Made by a program: the position numbers and the translations under genes
NCBI RefSeq assembly: GCF_001704275.1
Contig: NZ_CP011533.1
Coordinates: 930,001 to 994,000, forward strand
Source: Streptomyces noursei ATCC 11455
GTDB taxonomy: Bacteria; Actinomycetota; Actinomycetes; Streptomycetales; Streptomycetaceae
DNA: 64,000 bases
Reading direction: 5' to 3'
Notes under the pieces: model-generated
The model's input: only the letters and a program-made list of their open reading frames with translations
Databases searched by the model: none
Told to the model about the DNA's origin: nothing
Part shown: positions 33,663 through 41,694 of the stretch, piece after piece
How the letters are laid out: each line of letters opens with the position of its first letter
How positions within the stretch are numbered: position 1 is the first letter of the stretch

Positions 33663-34134
33663 GTGCGCGGCGTACGAGTGGTGCTCATCGGCGGGACGTC
33701 GAATGTCGGCAAGTCGACGGTGGCCCAAGTGGTCGCCGAACGGCTGGGGTTCGCCTGCCGGTCGACGATTTGATCACCTCCGTGCTCGACCACTACGCGC
33801 GGCTGTGGCCCCGCATCGAGGAACTGGTCACGGCCCATGCGGACGGCGCCCGTCCGTCGTCCGCGCCCGTGTGCGCACCGCCGGCCGCTACGCGGCGGCA
33901 ACGGCCGCGGAACGGCACCTCATGGACAAGTTCCTGGCCCGGACCGAGCGCTATCAGACGCTGATGCTGTCCGTGGTCCACCGCCTCGGCCTCGATCACC
34001 TCGACGCCGGGGACGGCCGGACGCCCCAGGAGCTCGCCGACGCGGTGCTGGCGGCCGCCGCCGCGCAGCACGCGGTGGGCCGCCGGCCGTCCGGGATCGC
34101 GCCGGACGGCCACGACTCCCCCCTCACGTCGTAG
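33663..34134 (+). pseudogene. broken P-loop kinase (2-phosphoglycerate-kinase-like)
   Basis: Remains of a P-loop kinase spread over three reading frames. The N-terminal piece starts at GTG 33663 and has the P-loop GGTSNVGKST, then stops at 33773 after GFACRST. A second piece (ITSVLDHYARLWPRIEELV) follows directly in another frame. A third (RTAGRYAAATAAERH, then LARTERYQTLML) follows in yet another and ends at 34134. Joined, the pieces resemble a streptomycete 2-phosphoglycerate-kinase-like family with two internal stretches missing. It is therefore probably inactive. Confidence 0.65.
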
Positions 34135-34173
34135 GTGTCTCCAAGCCGTGGGTACCTCACGACCTTGAGGACA

Positions 34174-34199
34174 TAACGGCACTTACATAAGTGCTGTTA
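34174..34199. promoter_or_regulatory. 26-bp palindromic operator upstream of MarR gene
   Basis: TAAC-G-GCACTTA at 34174-34185 mirrors TAAGTGC-T-GTTA at 34188-34199 around a CA centre, with a single mismatched pair. It ends 10 bases before the MarR start and likely binds that protein. Confidence 0.7.
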
Positions 34200-34209
34200 C
34201 TGTGGCGGG

Positions 34210-34752
34210 ATGGCAGAGACGGGCGAGACGCGGAAAGAAGATCCCGGCGCCGGCGTGGGTGATCCCAGTCGGGAGAGTCTGTGGCGGCCGTTGCGGGTGC
34301 TGCAGGAGGCGATGGATGCGGAGATCGCGCGCATCTACGCGGAGCGGCGGATCGAGGGACTGAAGCCGAGTTTCGTGATGGAACTGCTGCGGCTGCACGC
34401 CTGTGGGCCGATGACGATCGGCGCGTTGGCGGAGTCGGTCGGCCGGACGCATTCGGCGCTCAGTCAGAAGGTGGCCGCGATGCGGGCGGCCGGTTGGGTC
34501 GAGACCGTTGCCGGTGCCGATGCGCGGAGCAAGGAAGTGACGCTGACGGAGCAGGCCCGGGGGGTCATCGGGCGGCTGGCGGCGGAGTGGCGGGCCACCG
34601 AGGCCGCGGTCGCCGAGATCGAGGCCGAGGTTCCGTATCCGCTCAGCCGGGTCGTCACCGACATCGAGCGGGCGCTGGAGCGCAAGAGCTTCCACGACCG
34701 GATCGCGGAGAAGCTGGCGGAGGATCCCGCGTGGGAATGCGGCACGCGCTGA
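34210..34752 (+). CDS. MarR family transcriptional regulator
   Basis: A 180-residue winged-helix regulator. The recognition region is GPMTIGALAESVGRTHSAL, followed by VAAMRAAGWVETVAGADARS and a long C-terminal helix used for dimerisation. Its stop lies inside the start of the MFS gene (about 22 bases overlap), so the two form an operon. A 26-bp palindrome just upstream suggests autorepression with relief by the exporter's substrate. Confidence 0.88.
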   Translation: MAETGETRKEDPGAGVGDPSRESLWRPLRVLQEAMDAEIARIYAERRIEGLKPSFVMELLRLHACGPMTIGALAESVGRTHSALSQKVAAMRAAGWVETVAGADARSKEVTLTEQARGVIGRLAAEWRATEAAVAEIEAEVPYPLSRVVTDIERALERKSFHDRIAEKLAEDPAWECGTR

Positions 34753-36005
34753 TCGACGTCACGCCGCTGCGCGCGTCGCCGGCCTTCCGGCGGCTATGGG
34801 TCGGGCAGACGCTGTCCGGCTTCGGCGGCCAGATGACGGTCGTCGCCGTGATGTTCCAGGTGTGGCAGCTGACGCACAGTACGACGTGGACGGGTGCGGT
34901 CGCGCTGGCTCAGGCCGTACCGCTCATCGCACTCGGGCTCTTCGCCGGGACGCTCGTCGACCGCGTGGACCGGCGGAGGTTCTACGTGGCGATGACGGCG
35001 GGGCAAACCGCCTGTTCGGTGGTGCTGGCGGTGCAGGCGTACGTCGGCGGCGTGCCGGTCGGGGCGGTGGTGCTGCTGGTGGCCGTGCAGTCCTGTTGTG
35101 TGGCCGGGGGCGGGCCGGCGTCGAAGACGTTCGTTCCGGCCCTGTTGCCGCGGGAGCAGTTGGCGGCCGGTCTGGCGTTGCGGCGGATCTCCTTCCAGGG
35201 TGCGATGTTGGTCGGGCCGGCGGTGGCCGGACTGGTGCTGGGCACGTTGGGCGCCGGTGCCTGCTACACGATCGACGCGGTGAGTTTTGTCGCGGCGTTG
35301 TACGGGGCGCTGGGGTTGCCGAAGCGGGTCGCGGAGGGGGAGGCGAGTGCCCGTTCGGGGCTGCGGGGCGTTCGGGACGGGCTGGCCTTCCTCGTCCGCA
35401 CGCGGGTCGTCCGCGGGGCGTTGCTGACGGATCTGGCGGCCACCGTGCTGTCCATGCCGATCAGCCTGTTTCCGCTGATCAATGCCGAGCGGTTCGGGGA
35501 CAGTCCGCGCACGCTCGGCCTGTTCCTGTCCGCGATCGCGGTCGGCGGGGTCGGTGCGTCGCTCTTCTCCGGGACGTTCACCCGGAGTGCGCGACCCGGT
35601 CTGGTGATGCTCGGCGGCTCGGCGACCTGGGGATTGGCGCTGGCGCTCTGCGGCCTCGCGCCCAACAGGTGGCTGGGGTTGGCCTGTCTGGTCCTGGCGG
35701 GCGCGGCCGACACGGTCTCCGTGGTGTCCCGGAGCACGCTCGTCCAGTCGCACACCCCGAACGAGATGCTCGGGCGGGTCGGCGCGGCCGAGCAGATCGT
35801 GGGCCAGGCCGGCCCGGACCTCGGCAACATGCGGGGCGGGTTGGTGGCGGATGCGACGTCGGGTGCGGCGGCGTTGGTGAGCGGTGGGGTGTTGTGCGTG
35901 GGCGCCGTGGTGTTGGTGGGGGTCGTGACGCCGGGGTTGGGGTGGCGCTCCCGGGACTCCGCGGATGCGACGGGGGGACGGCGCGCGACAGCGGCCGGTT
36001 CGTGA
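34731..36005 (+). CDS. MFS exporter (EntS-like)
   Basis: A 424-residue major facilitator transporter with twelve predicted helices. RRLWVGQTLSGFGGQMTVVA and the loop DRVDRRRFY are typical of the enterobactin exporter-like MFS group. It probably exports a siderophore, drug or other small compound. The GTG at 34731 has GGAGG seven bases upstream; an ATG six bases later is the alternative. It is translationally coupled to the MarR gene. Confidence 0.85.
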   Translation: MGMRHALIDVTPLRASPAFRRLWVGQTLSGFGGQMTVVAVMFQVWQLTHSTTWTGAVALAQAVPLIALGLFAGTLVDRVDRRRFYVAMTAGQTACSVVLAVQAYVGGVPVGAVVLLVAVQSCCVAGGGPASKTFVPALLPREQLAAGLALRRISFQGAMLVGPAVAGLVLGTLGAGACYTIDAVSFVAALYGALGLPKRVAEGEASARSGLRGVRDGLAFLVRTRVVRGALLTDLAATVLSMPISLFPLINAERFGDSPRTLGLFLSAIAVGGVGASLFSGTFTRSARPGLVMLGGSATWGLALALCGLAPNRWLGLACLVLAGAADTVSVVSRSTLVQSHTPNEMLGRVGAAEQIVGQAGPDLGNMRGGLVADATSGAAALVSGGVLCVGAVVLVGVVTPGLGWRSRDSADATGGRRATAAGS

Positions 36006-36174
36006 AGCTGCCGGGTCCCCCCGCGGGACCGGTCGACGTCAGCTCAGGAGGTGTCGAGGTCGGTTCGGGAGCGGTCGGGGTCGGTTCGGGGCGAGGGTGG
36101 TGGCCGCCCCCCGGATGCGGCGGGTGCATACTGCCCGTCGGCGCGACGCGATTTCCCGTATGTGAGGAGCAGTC

Positions 36175-36771
36175 ATGTCCGATCAGCCCGCCACCGGGAA
36201 GACGACCTTCAAGGCCGTCTTCGAGGTGCGCCCGGACGTCCTGGAGCAGGCGCGGGCCCTTGCCGAGAAGTTCCAGTACGCGATCGCGCCGGCCACCGTC
36301 GACTTCGACTTCGGCGAGATCAGCCGGGCCGCGAGCGCCGTTCCCGACGGTGCCACCGTGAAGATCGTCCGCGGCTGGGGGCTCCAGGAGACCGCGCCCG
36401 TCGGCGTCATGGTGATGTCGCTCCGGGAGGCCGTCCGCCAGGCGCTGGGCCAGCCGTTCGGCAACTCCGCGTTCTGGGAGCGGGCCGAGGCCGCGCTCAC
36501 CGAGGTCTTCGTCGGCCTGGACCGCCAGGAGGGCACCCACCTGTCCTTCTACGGTGACGCGCCCGACAGCACCGGCTACTACTACAACCTGCTGTTCGCG
36601 CTCCACGACGAGGAGACCGAGGGCTTCGTCTACGCCCTCGCGTTCTGTGTGAACGTGACGATCGGTCTGAGTGCGGACAAGGCCGGTGCGCTCGCGGTGG
36701 ACGACGTCGCGCAGTGCGCTATCCGGGTCAACGCGATCACGGTGCGTCAGCCGGTGCGCGCGGCGGCCTGA
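36175..36771 (+). CDS. Cyt-type (delta-endotoxin) cytolytic toxin-like protein
   Basis: A 198-residue protein with the Cyt1/Cyt2 fold signature known from Bacillus thuringiensis insecticidal toxins. In order it shows VFEVRPDVLEQARALAEKFQ, ATVDFDFGEISRAASAVPDG, VMVMSLREAVRQALGQPFGN, FWERAEAALTEVFVGLD, STGYYYNLLFALHDEETEGF and IRVNAITVRQP. These match the Cyt core helices and strands in the same sequence. It lacks the N- and C-terminal extensions of the Bacillus protoxins and has no signal peptide. Related proteins occur in some plant-associated bacteria. Predicted role is membrane pore formation against eukaryotic cells. A GAGGAG site precedes the ATG. Confidence 0.85.
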   Translation: MSDQPATGKTTFKAVFEVRPDVLEQARALAEKFQYAIAPATVDFDFGEISRAASAVPDGATVKIVRGWGLQETAPVGVMVMSLREAVRQALGQPFGNSAFWERAEAALTEVFVGLDRQEGTHLSFYGDAPDSTGYYYNLLFALHDEETEGFVYALAFCVNVTIGLSADKAGALAVDDVAQCAIRVNAITVRQPVRAAA

Positions 36772-36776
36772 TGACG

Positions 36777-36800
36777 GTGGTGGGGAGCGCTCCCCACCAC
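36777..36800. terminator. 24-bp perfect palindrome between convergent genes
   Basis: GTGGTGGGGAGC at 36777-36788 is followed directly by its reverse complement at 36789-36800. It lies 6 bases after the Cyt-like gene stop and before the end of the glycosyltransferase-like gene. Confidence 0.65.
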
Positions 36801-36868
36801 GACCGCGACCGCGGCGAGGGCCGACGCCCGTCCGGGCGCGGCAGCTCGCCGTGGTCGACGGGCCCGGG

Positions 36869-38725
36869 TCAGACCTCCAGGACGAGGTGGATGCCCTCGT
36901 AGGCGAGCCATTGGGCGTGGGTGTGGAGCCCGTAGCGGAGCTCCGTGACGGGCTTCCAGCCGGGTGGGGAGGGGGGCCAGGCGGTGGTCTCGGGGGTGGC
37001 GCGCGCGGCTTCCGCGGGCGGGGCGAGGGGGACGGGACGGACGGCGGTGCGGATGGCCTCCGCCAACTCGGCGGCGGTGATCGGGGCGTCCGCCAGGCCG
37101 ATCACCGGCTCCGGGGGCGGTGTGCGGAGCAGCAGCGACAGGGCGGTGACCAGGTCCCGGGTGTGCAGCGGACGCAGCGTCTCGGCGGGGTCGTCGAGGG
37201 TCAGGGGGTAGCTGCGCAGGGCGTCCCAGACCAGGCGACCGATGCGCGAGTCATGGGGGCAGCCGGGGCCGTAGAGGTCGCCCAGGTGGAGGGTGAACTC
37301 CGTTGCGGGAGCGGGGAGTTCGAGGGTGAGGGTGAGGGTGCGGGTGGGGTTGGAGTTGGGGTTGGGGGATGTTGTCGGCGGGAGGGCCAGGGGGGTCAGG
37401 TCCAGGAGAGCGTGCGGGGGGTGACCGGTCGGTCGTCGGGTCAGGGTGGTGACGTGGTGTCCGGCGTCCGTGAGTCCGCGGACGAGGTGTTCGCCGAGGG
37501 GGGTTCCGGCGCCGTCGACTATCGCGACGCGGTGGACGTCGGCGCGGTGGGCGTCGACGCGGTGGGCGTCGGTTGGCGTGGAGTGGGACCGGCGGGGCGG
37601 TCGGGTCCGTTCGGCGGCGTCGCGGCCGGCGTCGAGGCCAGCCCGGGTGATCCGCGCCAGTTCGTCGCGCTGCTGCGCGATTCGCTCCTCCGCCTGGGCG
37701 TAGCTGATTCCGCCGGGGCCCACGGTGGCGAGCGCCTCGGCGAGCACGGCGGGGTCCGGTACGGCATCCGGGCCAGGGGCGTCGCCGGGATCGCCCGTCG
37801 TCGGATCGCAGCGGAGTCCGTCCTTCTGGTGGACGAATCCCATCGTGAAGGCGGTGAGCCAGGCTCCTCGCGCCGCCTCGGGGGTGGTGGCTTCGGCCAT
37901 TCGCACGATGGCCGGTTGCTGCCTTCCGATCCGGACGCCGGAGCCCTCCAGGTACTGCTCGCAGTCGAGGTGGAGCCAGCGGCCGGCGTCCGGGGCCTGG
38001 AGCGCGTGCGGGGCGCGTGCGTCGGCGGGCACTGTGCGTACCGCGCACTGCGCGACGCCCTGTTTGAAGAACGGGAGCACCCGCAGACCGGTCAGTCGGG
38101 CGCCTTCGCGCCCGGGAACATCCTGGGGCAGAAAGCACACCGAACGGCGCGGTCCGCGGAACGCATTGCCGGAGATACTGCCGTGGTCCTCGTGTTCGGC
38201 GAGGCTGGGCACCGAAACGTAGGACGGGATTCCATGCGCGCGTAAGTAGCGGTTCATCAGGATGTCGTCGGGCCAGCTGTCAAGATGGCGTCGCCCAAAA
38301 GCCGCGAATCCGGAGGCGACTTCCCTGGGGAGAATGATGGCGACACAGGGAAAGTACTCGTTGACGGAGCCCACCCACCGGGCGCCGGCCATGGCACCAA
38401 AACGCACCGCGGCGCCGTTCCGGGAGTCCCAGAGTGCGAAAAGCGCCAGCGCGGCGTCGGGCATCTCGGCAATCGCCATCCGCGCCCGTTCGAAAAACGT
38501 ATCGGAAAGGATCATGTCGTCCTGGACGACGAGCTGGTGGGTGGCGCCGTCCTCGATCGCCTCCCAGGCGCACAACGCGGTCCGCAATACGGACGGTTTC
38601 CCGGCCGGGTCCGGGTCCATGACGACGCGCAGGGCTCCGGGCGGAACGGACCGCGCCAACCTTTCGGCGGCGGCCTGGCGTTGGGGATGTGTCATCACGG
38701 CCCCGCTCAATCGATAACGGGTCAT
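36869..38725 (-). CDS. QDD-motif glycosyltransferase-like protein fused to NAD-binding epimerase-like domain
   Basis: A 618-residue two-domain protein. Residues 1-365 are paralogous to the gene at 51513-52622: SGAVMTHPQR at the start, LVVQDD at 65-70 (a D-x-D-like metal site), RNGAAVRF, WPDD at 151-154, and GPRRSVCFLP. The fold is probably a GT-A-like glycosyltransferase, but I do not know a named family. Residues about 398-618 form a Rossmann domain (VAIVDGAGTPLGEHLVRGL) like an NAD-dependent epimerase, lacking the obvious Y-x3-K. Between the two lies a repeat-rich linker. A TTA codon at 38245-38243 (Leu161) suggests bldA dependence. GGAGG precedes the ATG at 38725. Confidence 0.75.
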   Translation of the reverse strand: MTRYRLSGAVMTHPQRQAAAERLARSVPPGALRVVMDPDPAGKPSVLRTALCAWEAIEDGATHQLVVQDDMILSDTFFERARMAIAEMPDAALALFALWDSRNGAAVRFGAMAGARWVGSVNEYFPCVAIILPREVASGFAAFGRRHLDSWPDDILMNRYLRAHGIPSYVSVPSLAEHEDHGSISGNAFRGPRRSVCFLPQDVPGREGARLTGLRVLPFFKQGVAQCAVRTVPADARAPHALQAPDAGRWLHLDCEQYLEGSGVRIGRQQPAIVRMAEATTPEAARGAWLTAFTMGFVHQKDGLRCDPTTGDPGDAPGPDAVPDPAVLAEALATVGPGGISYAQAEERIAQQRDELARITRAGLDAGRDAAERTRPPRRSHSTPTDAHRVDAHRADVHRVAIVDGAGTPLGEHLVRGLTDAGHHVTTLTRRPTGHPPHALLDLTPLALPPTTSPNPNSNPTRTLTLTLELPAPATEFTLHLGDLYGPGCPHDSRIGRLVWDALRSYPLTLDDPAETLRPLHTRDLVTALSLLLRTPPPEPVIGLADAPITAAELAEAIRTAVRPVPLAPPAEAARATPETTAWPPSPPGWKPVTELRYGLHTHAQWLAYEGIHLVLEV

Positions 38726-38937
38726 CAATTCCTCCGGTTCTCCGTTTTCCCGGCCCGTCGGGCTTTTGCATCGCATCGGATGGATCCGGCACGTGAATCC
38801 GGACAGTACGGCGGTCCGCGCACGCGCCGCAAGACTGCCGAAATGGCGCTCTGGCCATCGGAATCCACGGCGGACATGCTGACCGCTGGCCCACGCCGGG
38901 CCGACTCGTGCGCTGTTATGTGGGAAGAGGGGGTTCC

Positions 38938-40077
38938 ATGCCCGGAACGGTGAACGGAAACGGGAACGTCGGGATGAACGGCAATGCGCGGGGTAATGGC
39001 GGTGCCGGAACGGGGAGTCCGGCGCCCGATGTCCACGGAGAATCGGTGGAGACCCGGCTGGAGAAACTCCGGGATTCCCGGGTGGTGGTGACGGGCGGTG
39101 CCGGTCTGGTGGGCAGTCGGCTGGTCCGGCTGTTACGCCGGGCGGAGGCCGAGGTGACGATGCTGGACCGGCTCGACGCCTATCCGGACGCGGTGCACTC
39201 CTCACTGTTCGGGGTCGACAGCCTCGGGGCGAAGTTGGTGGTCGGGGACGTCTGCGACCGCGAAGTGGTGCGCCGGGTGCTGGCCGGTGCCGACTATGTG
39301 GTGCACGCCGCGGCCTATGCCGATGTGGCCGCCTGCACCCGTCGGCCCGATATCGCGTTCCGCGCGAACGTCCAGGGCACCCAGGTGGTGCTGGAGGAGG
39401 TCGCGGCGTCCGATGTGCGGCGACTGGTGCTGGTGTCGTCGGCGGCGGTGTACGGGAACGGCGATCCGTCCATACGGGGGCCGCAGGTCTTCCGCGAGGA
39501 CCAGCGGCTGCTGCCGGTGTCGGTGTACGCCAACTCCAAGCTCTGGGCGGAGCACCAGGCCCGACTGCTGCTGAGCGGTCCGGACACCCCCGAGTACGCG
39601 GTGCTGCGGTACTTCTCCGTCTACGGCGATCCGCAGGTTCCCAAGCCCGGCAGCCACTCCTGGATGGTCGCCTGGCTGTCCATGCAGGCCCGGCTGGGCC
39701 GCCCGATGCGGCTCAACGGGGGCGGGGTGCAGGTGCGGGACCTCGTCCACGTCGAGGACGTGGCGGCGGCCACCGCGCTGGCCCTGGTGGAGGACGGGAT
39801 GGCCGGGGCGACCGTCAACGTCGGTACGGGCGTGCCGACTTCGGTCCGCGAGGTCGGCGAACTGATCGCGCCGCACTTCCCGCGGGCGCACTTCGTCACC
39901 ACTCCCCTGCCCGAGGGCGACCCGCTGGGCGGGTACGCGGCCACCGAGCACTGCCGTGAACTGCTGCGCTGGCGGCCTCGGATCGACGTCCGGGCGGGCG
40001 TGGAACGGTATGTCCGCTGGCTGTCCGCCACCCCGCACGCGGTGCCGAGGTGGCTGGCCGCCGAGGCCGCCGCATGA
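38938..40077 (+). CDS. NAD-dependent epimerase/dehydratase (sugar nucleotide type)
   Basis: A 379-residue extended SDR. After a Gly/Asn-rich 40-residue N-terminus, the cofactor loop is VVVTGGAGLVGSRLVRLLRR. The catalytic site is Y-x3-K in YANSKLWAEHQ, and the sugar-nucleotide region is RYFSVYGDPQVPKPG. This is the UDP-glucose/dTDP-glucose epimerase-dehydratase fold; the exact reaction is unknown. Residue 66 is encoded by the rare TTA codon (39133-39135). The ATG at 38938 follows AAGAGGGGG. It starts an operon with the NUDIX and GHMP kinase genes. Confidence 0.88.
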   Translation: MPGTVNGNGNVGMNGNARGNGGAGTGSPAPDVHGESVETRLEKLRDSRVVVTGGAGLVGSRLVRLLRRAEAEVTMLDRLDAYPDAVHSSLFGVDSLGAKLVVGDVCDREVVRRVLAGADYVVHAAAYADVAACTRRPDIAFRANVQGTQVVLEEVAASDVRRLVLVSSAAVYGNGDPSIRGPQVFREDQRLLPVSVYANSKLWAEHQARLLLSGPDTPEYAVLRYFSVYGDPQVPKPGSHSWMVAWLSMQARLGRPMRLNGGGVQVRDLVHVEDVAAATALALVEDGMAGATVNVGTGVPTSVREVGELIAPHFPRAHFVTTPLPEGDPLGGYAATEHCRELLRWRPRIDVRAGVERYVRWLSATPHAVPRWLAAEAAA

Positions 40078-40127
40078 CAATCTGCCCCCGGATATGCGGA
40101 TAAAGCGCGACGAAAGGTGACACTCAG

Positions 40128-40622
40128 GTGAGTTATGTCGGCTCGTACCTGTGGGAGCTGCGGCAGAAGGTCGGCAGCCGGCCGCTGCTCGTGCCCGGCG
40201 CCCAGGTCCTGTTGCTGGACGCGGCCGGTCGGGGGCTGTTCCAGCAGCGCGCGGACACCGGCGTCTGGGAACTGCCGGCCGGGGCGTGCGAGGAGGGCGA
40301 CGACTTCGTCGGGACGGCCCGGCGGGAACTGGCGGAGGAGACCGGGCTGCATGTCGAGCGGGACGATCTGGAGGCGTTCGGCACGCTGTCCGACCCCGCG
40401 GTCCACACCCTGACCTATCCCAACGGCGACATCACCCACTGCTTCGCGCTGTGTTTCGTCGCCCGCCGCTGGTCCGGGGAGCTCTCCCCCGGACCGGACG
40501 AGGTGACCCGGGCCGGTTTCCGGGCGCTCGGGGATCCGCCGCGGCCGTTGCACCCACCCACCGCTGTGGTCCTGGAGATGTTCCGGGAGTTCAGCTCGAC
40601 CGGAAGGTTCCAGGCCCGATGA
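40128..40622 (+). CDS. NUDIX hydrolase
   Basis: A 164-residue NUDIX protein. The Nudix box runs from GACEEGDDFVG to RRELAEETGL, so the metal-binding REL-x-EE core is intact, while the first Glu of the motif is Asp. Such enzymes hydrolyse nucleoside diphosphates linked to another group, including nucleotide sugars. The GTG at 40128 was chosen. Its stop overlaps the GHMP kinase start by 4 bases (ATGA), so translation is coupled. The substrate may be a nucleotide sugar made by the epimerase. Confidence 0.85.
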   Translation: MSYVGSYLWELRQKVGSRPLLVPGAQVLLLDAAGRGLFQQRADTGVWELPAGACEEGDDFVGTARRELAEETGLHVERDDLEAFGTLSDPAVHTLTYPNGDITHCFALCFVARRWSGELSPGPDEVTRAGFRALGDPPRPLHPPTAVVLEMFREFSSTGRFQAR

Positions 40623-41671
40623 ACGCACCGACCAGGGCGTCCGGAGCGGAGGACGGGACGGCGGCGCCGCGCGGCGGCCCGGCGGGACACGCCGTGGTGC
40701 CCTGTCGGGCCTGCCTGTCCGGGGAGGACCTGGACTGGCTGGGCGGCCGGTCGGTCAGCCTGGCGCTGGACCTGACGACCTCGGTCACGGTGCGGCCGCC
40801 GGGCGCCCGGCCGCCCGCCGGCGCGGCGCCGGACGGCGGCGCCGGCGCCTGGGCGGGCGAGGTGTGGACGTTCCTGCGTCGGCGGCTGCCCGGCCTCGGC
40901 CCCCGTCCGCCGGCCGTGACCGCGCGCAGCGAGGCACCGGCGGCCAGCGGTCTGTCGTCGTCGACGGCGCTGATCGTGGCGCTGTTCCGGGCGTTCACCG
41001 AGGCCGCGGTGCCGGTGGCCGGGGGCGCCGGGGGCTGGTCGGTGCCGGCGCGGACCTTGGCGCAGTGGGCGTACGAGTTCGAGTTCGCGATCTTCAACGG
41101 CGGTGGTATGGACCATCTCGCGGTCATCGCCGGCGGGCTGTTGCTGCTCGACGGGCGGACCACCGGCCTGCCGGAGATCACGCACCGGGCCGACTTCCCC
41201 GACGAGTGGGCGGTGGTCGTGCTCGACTCGGCGACCCGGAAGGACACCAGCGACCACATCCACTCGGTCCGCGCGCAGCTCGCCGCCGGGGACACCCGGC
41301 TCGCCGCGTACCGCGAGCGGACCGACGCCGCCTCGGCCGCGGTGTGGGAGGCCGTGCGGGGCCGTGACCTGTCCGCCCTCGGTGCGGCGATGAGCCGGGC
41401 GCACCGGGCGATGCGGGACCTCCAGGGCATGTCCACGCCGCTGTTGGAGGAGCTGCGGTCGCTGGCCCTGCACGCCGCCGACCTGCCGCTCAAGCTCAGC
41501 GGGGCCGGCGGTGGCGGGGCGCTGGTCGGCGTCTGTCCGGCGGCCGACCAGGCGGAGGTGGTGGCGCGGCTGCGGAGGGCACTCGGCCCGGCGCACCCCC
41601 GGGCGCGGGTCATCCCGGCCCGCGCCGCGGCGGGCCTCGCGCCGGAGATCGCCGCGGCGCCGGCCCCGTAG
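40619..41671 (+). CDS. GHMP family kinase (galactokinase-like)
   Basis: A 350-residue small-molecule kinase. Motif 1 SGEDLDWLGG corresponds to the galactokinase GEHxDYxxG motif, with Glu and Asp kept. Motif 2 is APAASGLSSSTALIVALF, the ATP loop. Motif 3 is KLSGAGGGGALVGV. It should phosphorylate a sugar, cyclitol or similar alcohol with ATP. The Gly/Ala-rich insertion after the first motif is unlike standard galactokinases. It completes the operon after the epimerase and NUDIX genes and is convergent with the radical SAM gene. Confidence 0.85.
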   Translation: MNAPTRASGAEDGTAAPRGGPAGHAVVPCRACLSGEDLDWLGGRSVSLALDLTTSVTVRPPGARPPAGAAPDGGAGAWAGEVWTFLRRRLPGLGPRPPAVTARSEAPAASGLSSSTALIVALFRAFTEAAVPVAGGAGGWSVPARTLAQWAYEFEFAIFNGGGMDHLAVIAGGLLLLDGRTTGLPEITHRADFPDEWAVVVLDSATRKDTSDHIHSVRAQLAAGDTRLAAYRERTDAASAAVWEAVRGRDLSALGAAMSRAHRAMRDLQGMSTPLLEELRSLALHAADLPLKLSGAGGGGALVGVCPAADQAEVVARLRRALGPAHPRARVIPARAAAGLAPEIAAAPAP

Positions 41672-41694
41672 CCGGGGCTGCCGGTGCCCCTCCG

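Noticed and set aside
36058..36105. Direct repeats of GGTCGGTTCGGG upstream of the Cyt-like gene
   Set aside because: Short and consistent with the end of a decaying GC-rich frame; no operator symmetry.
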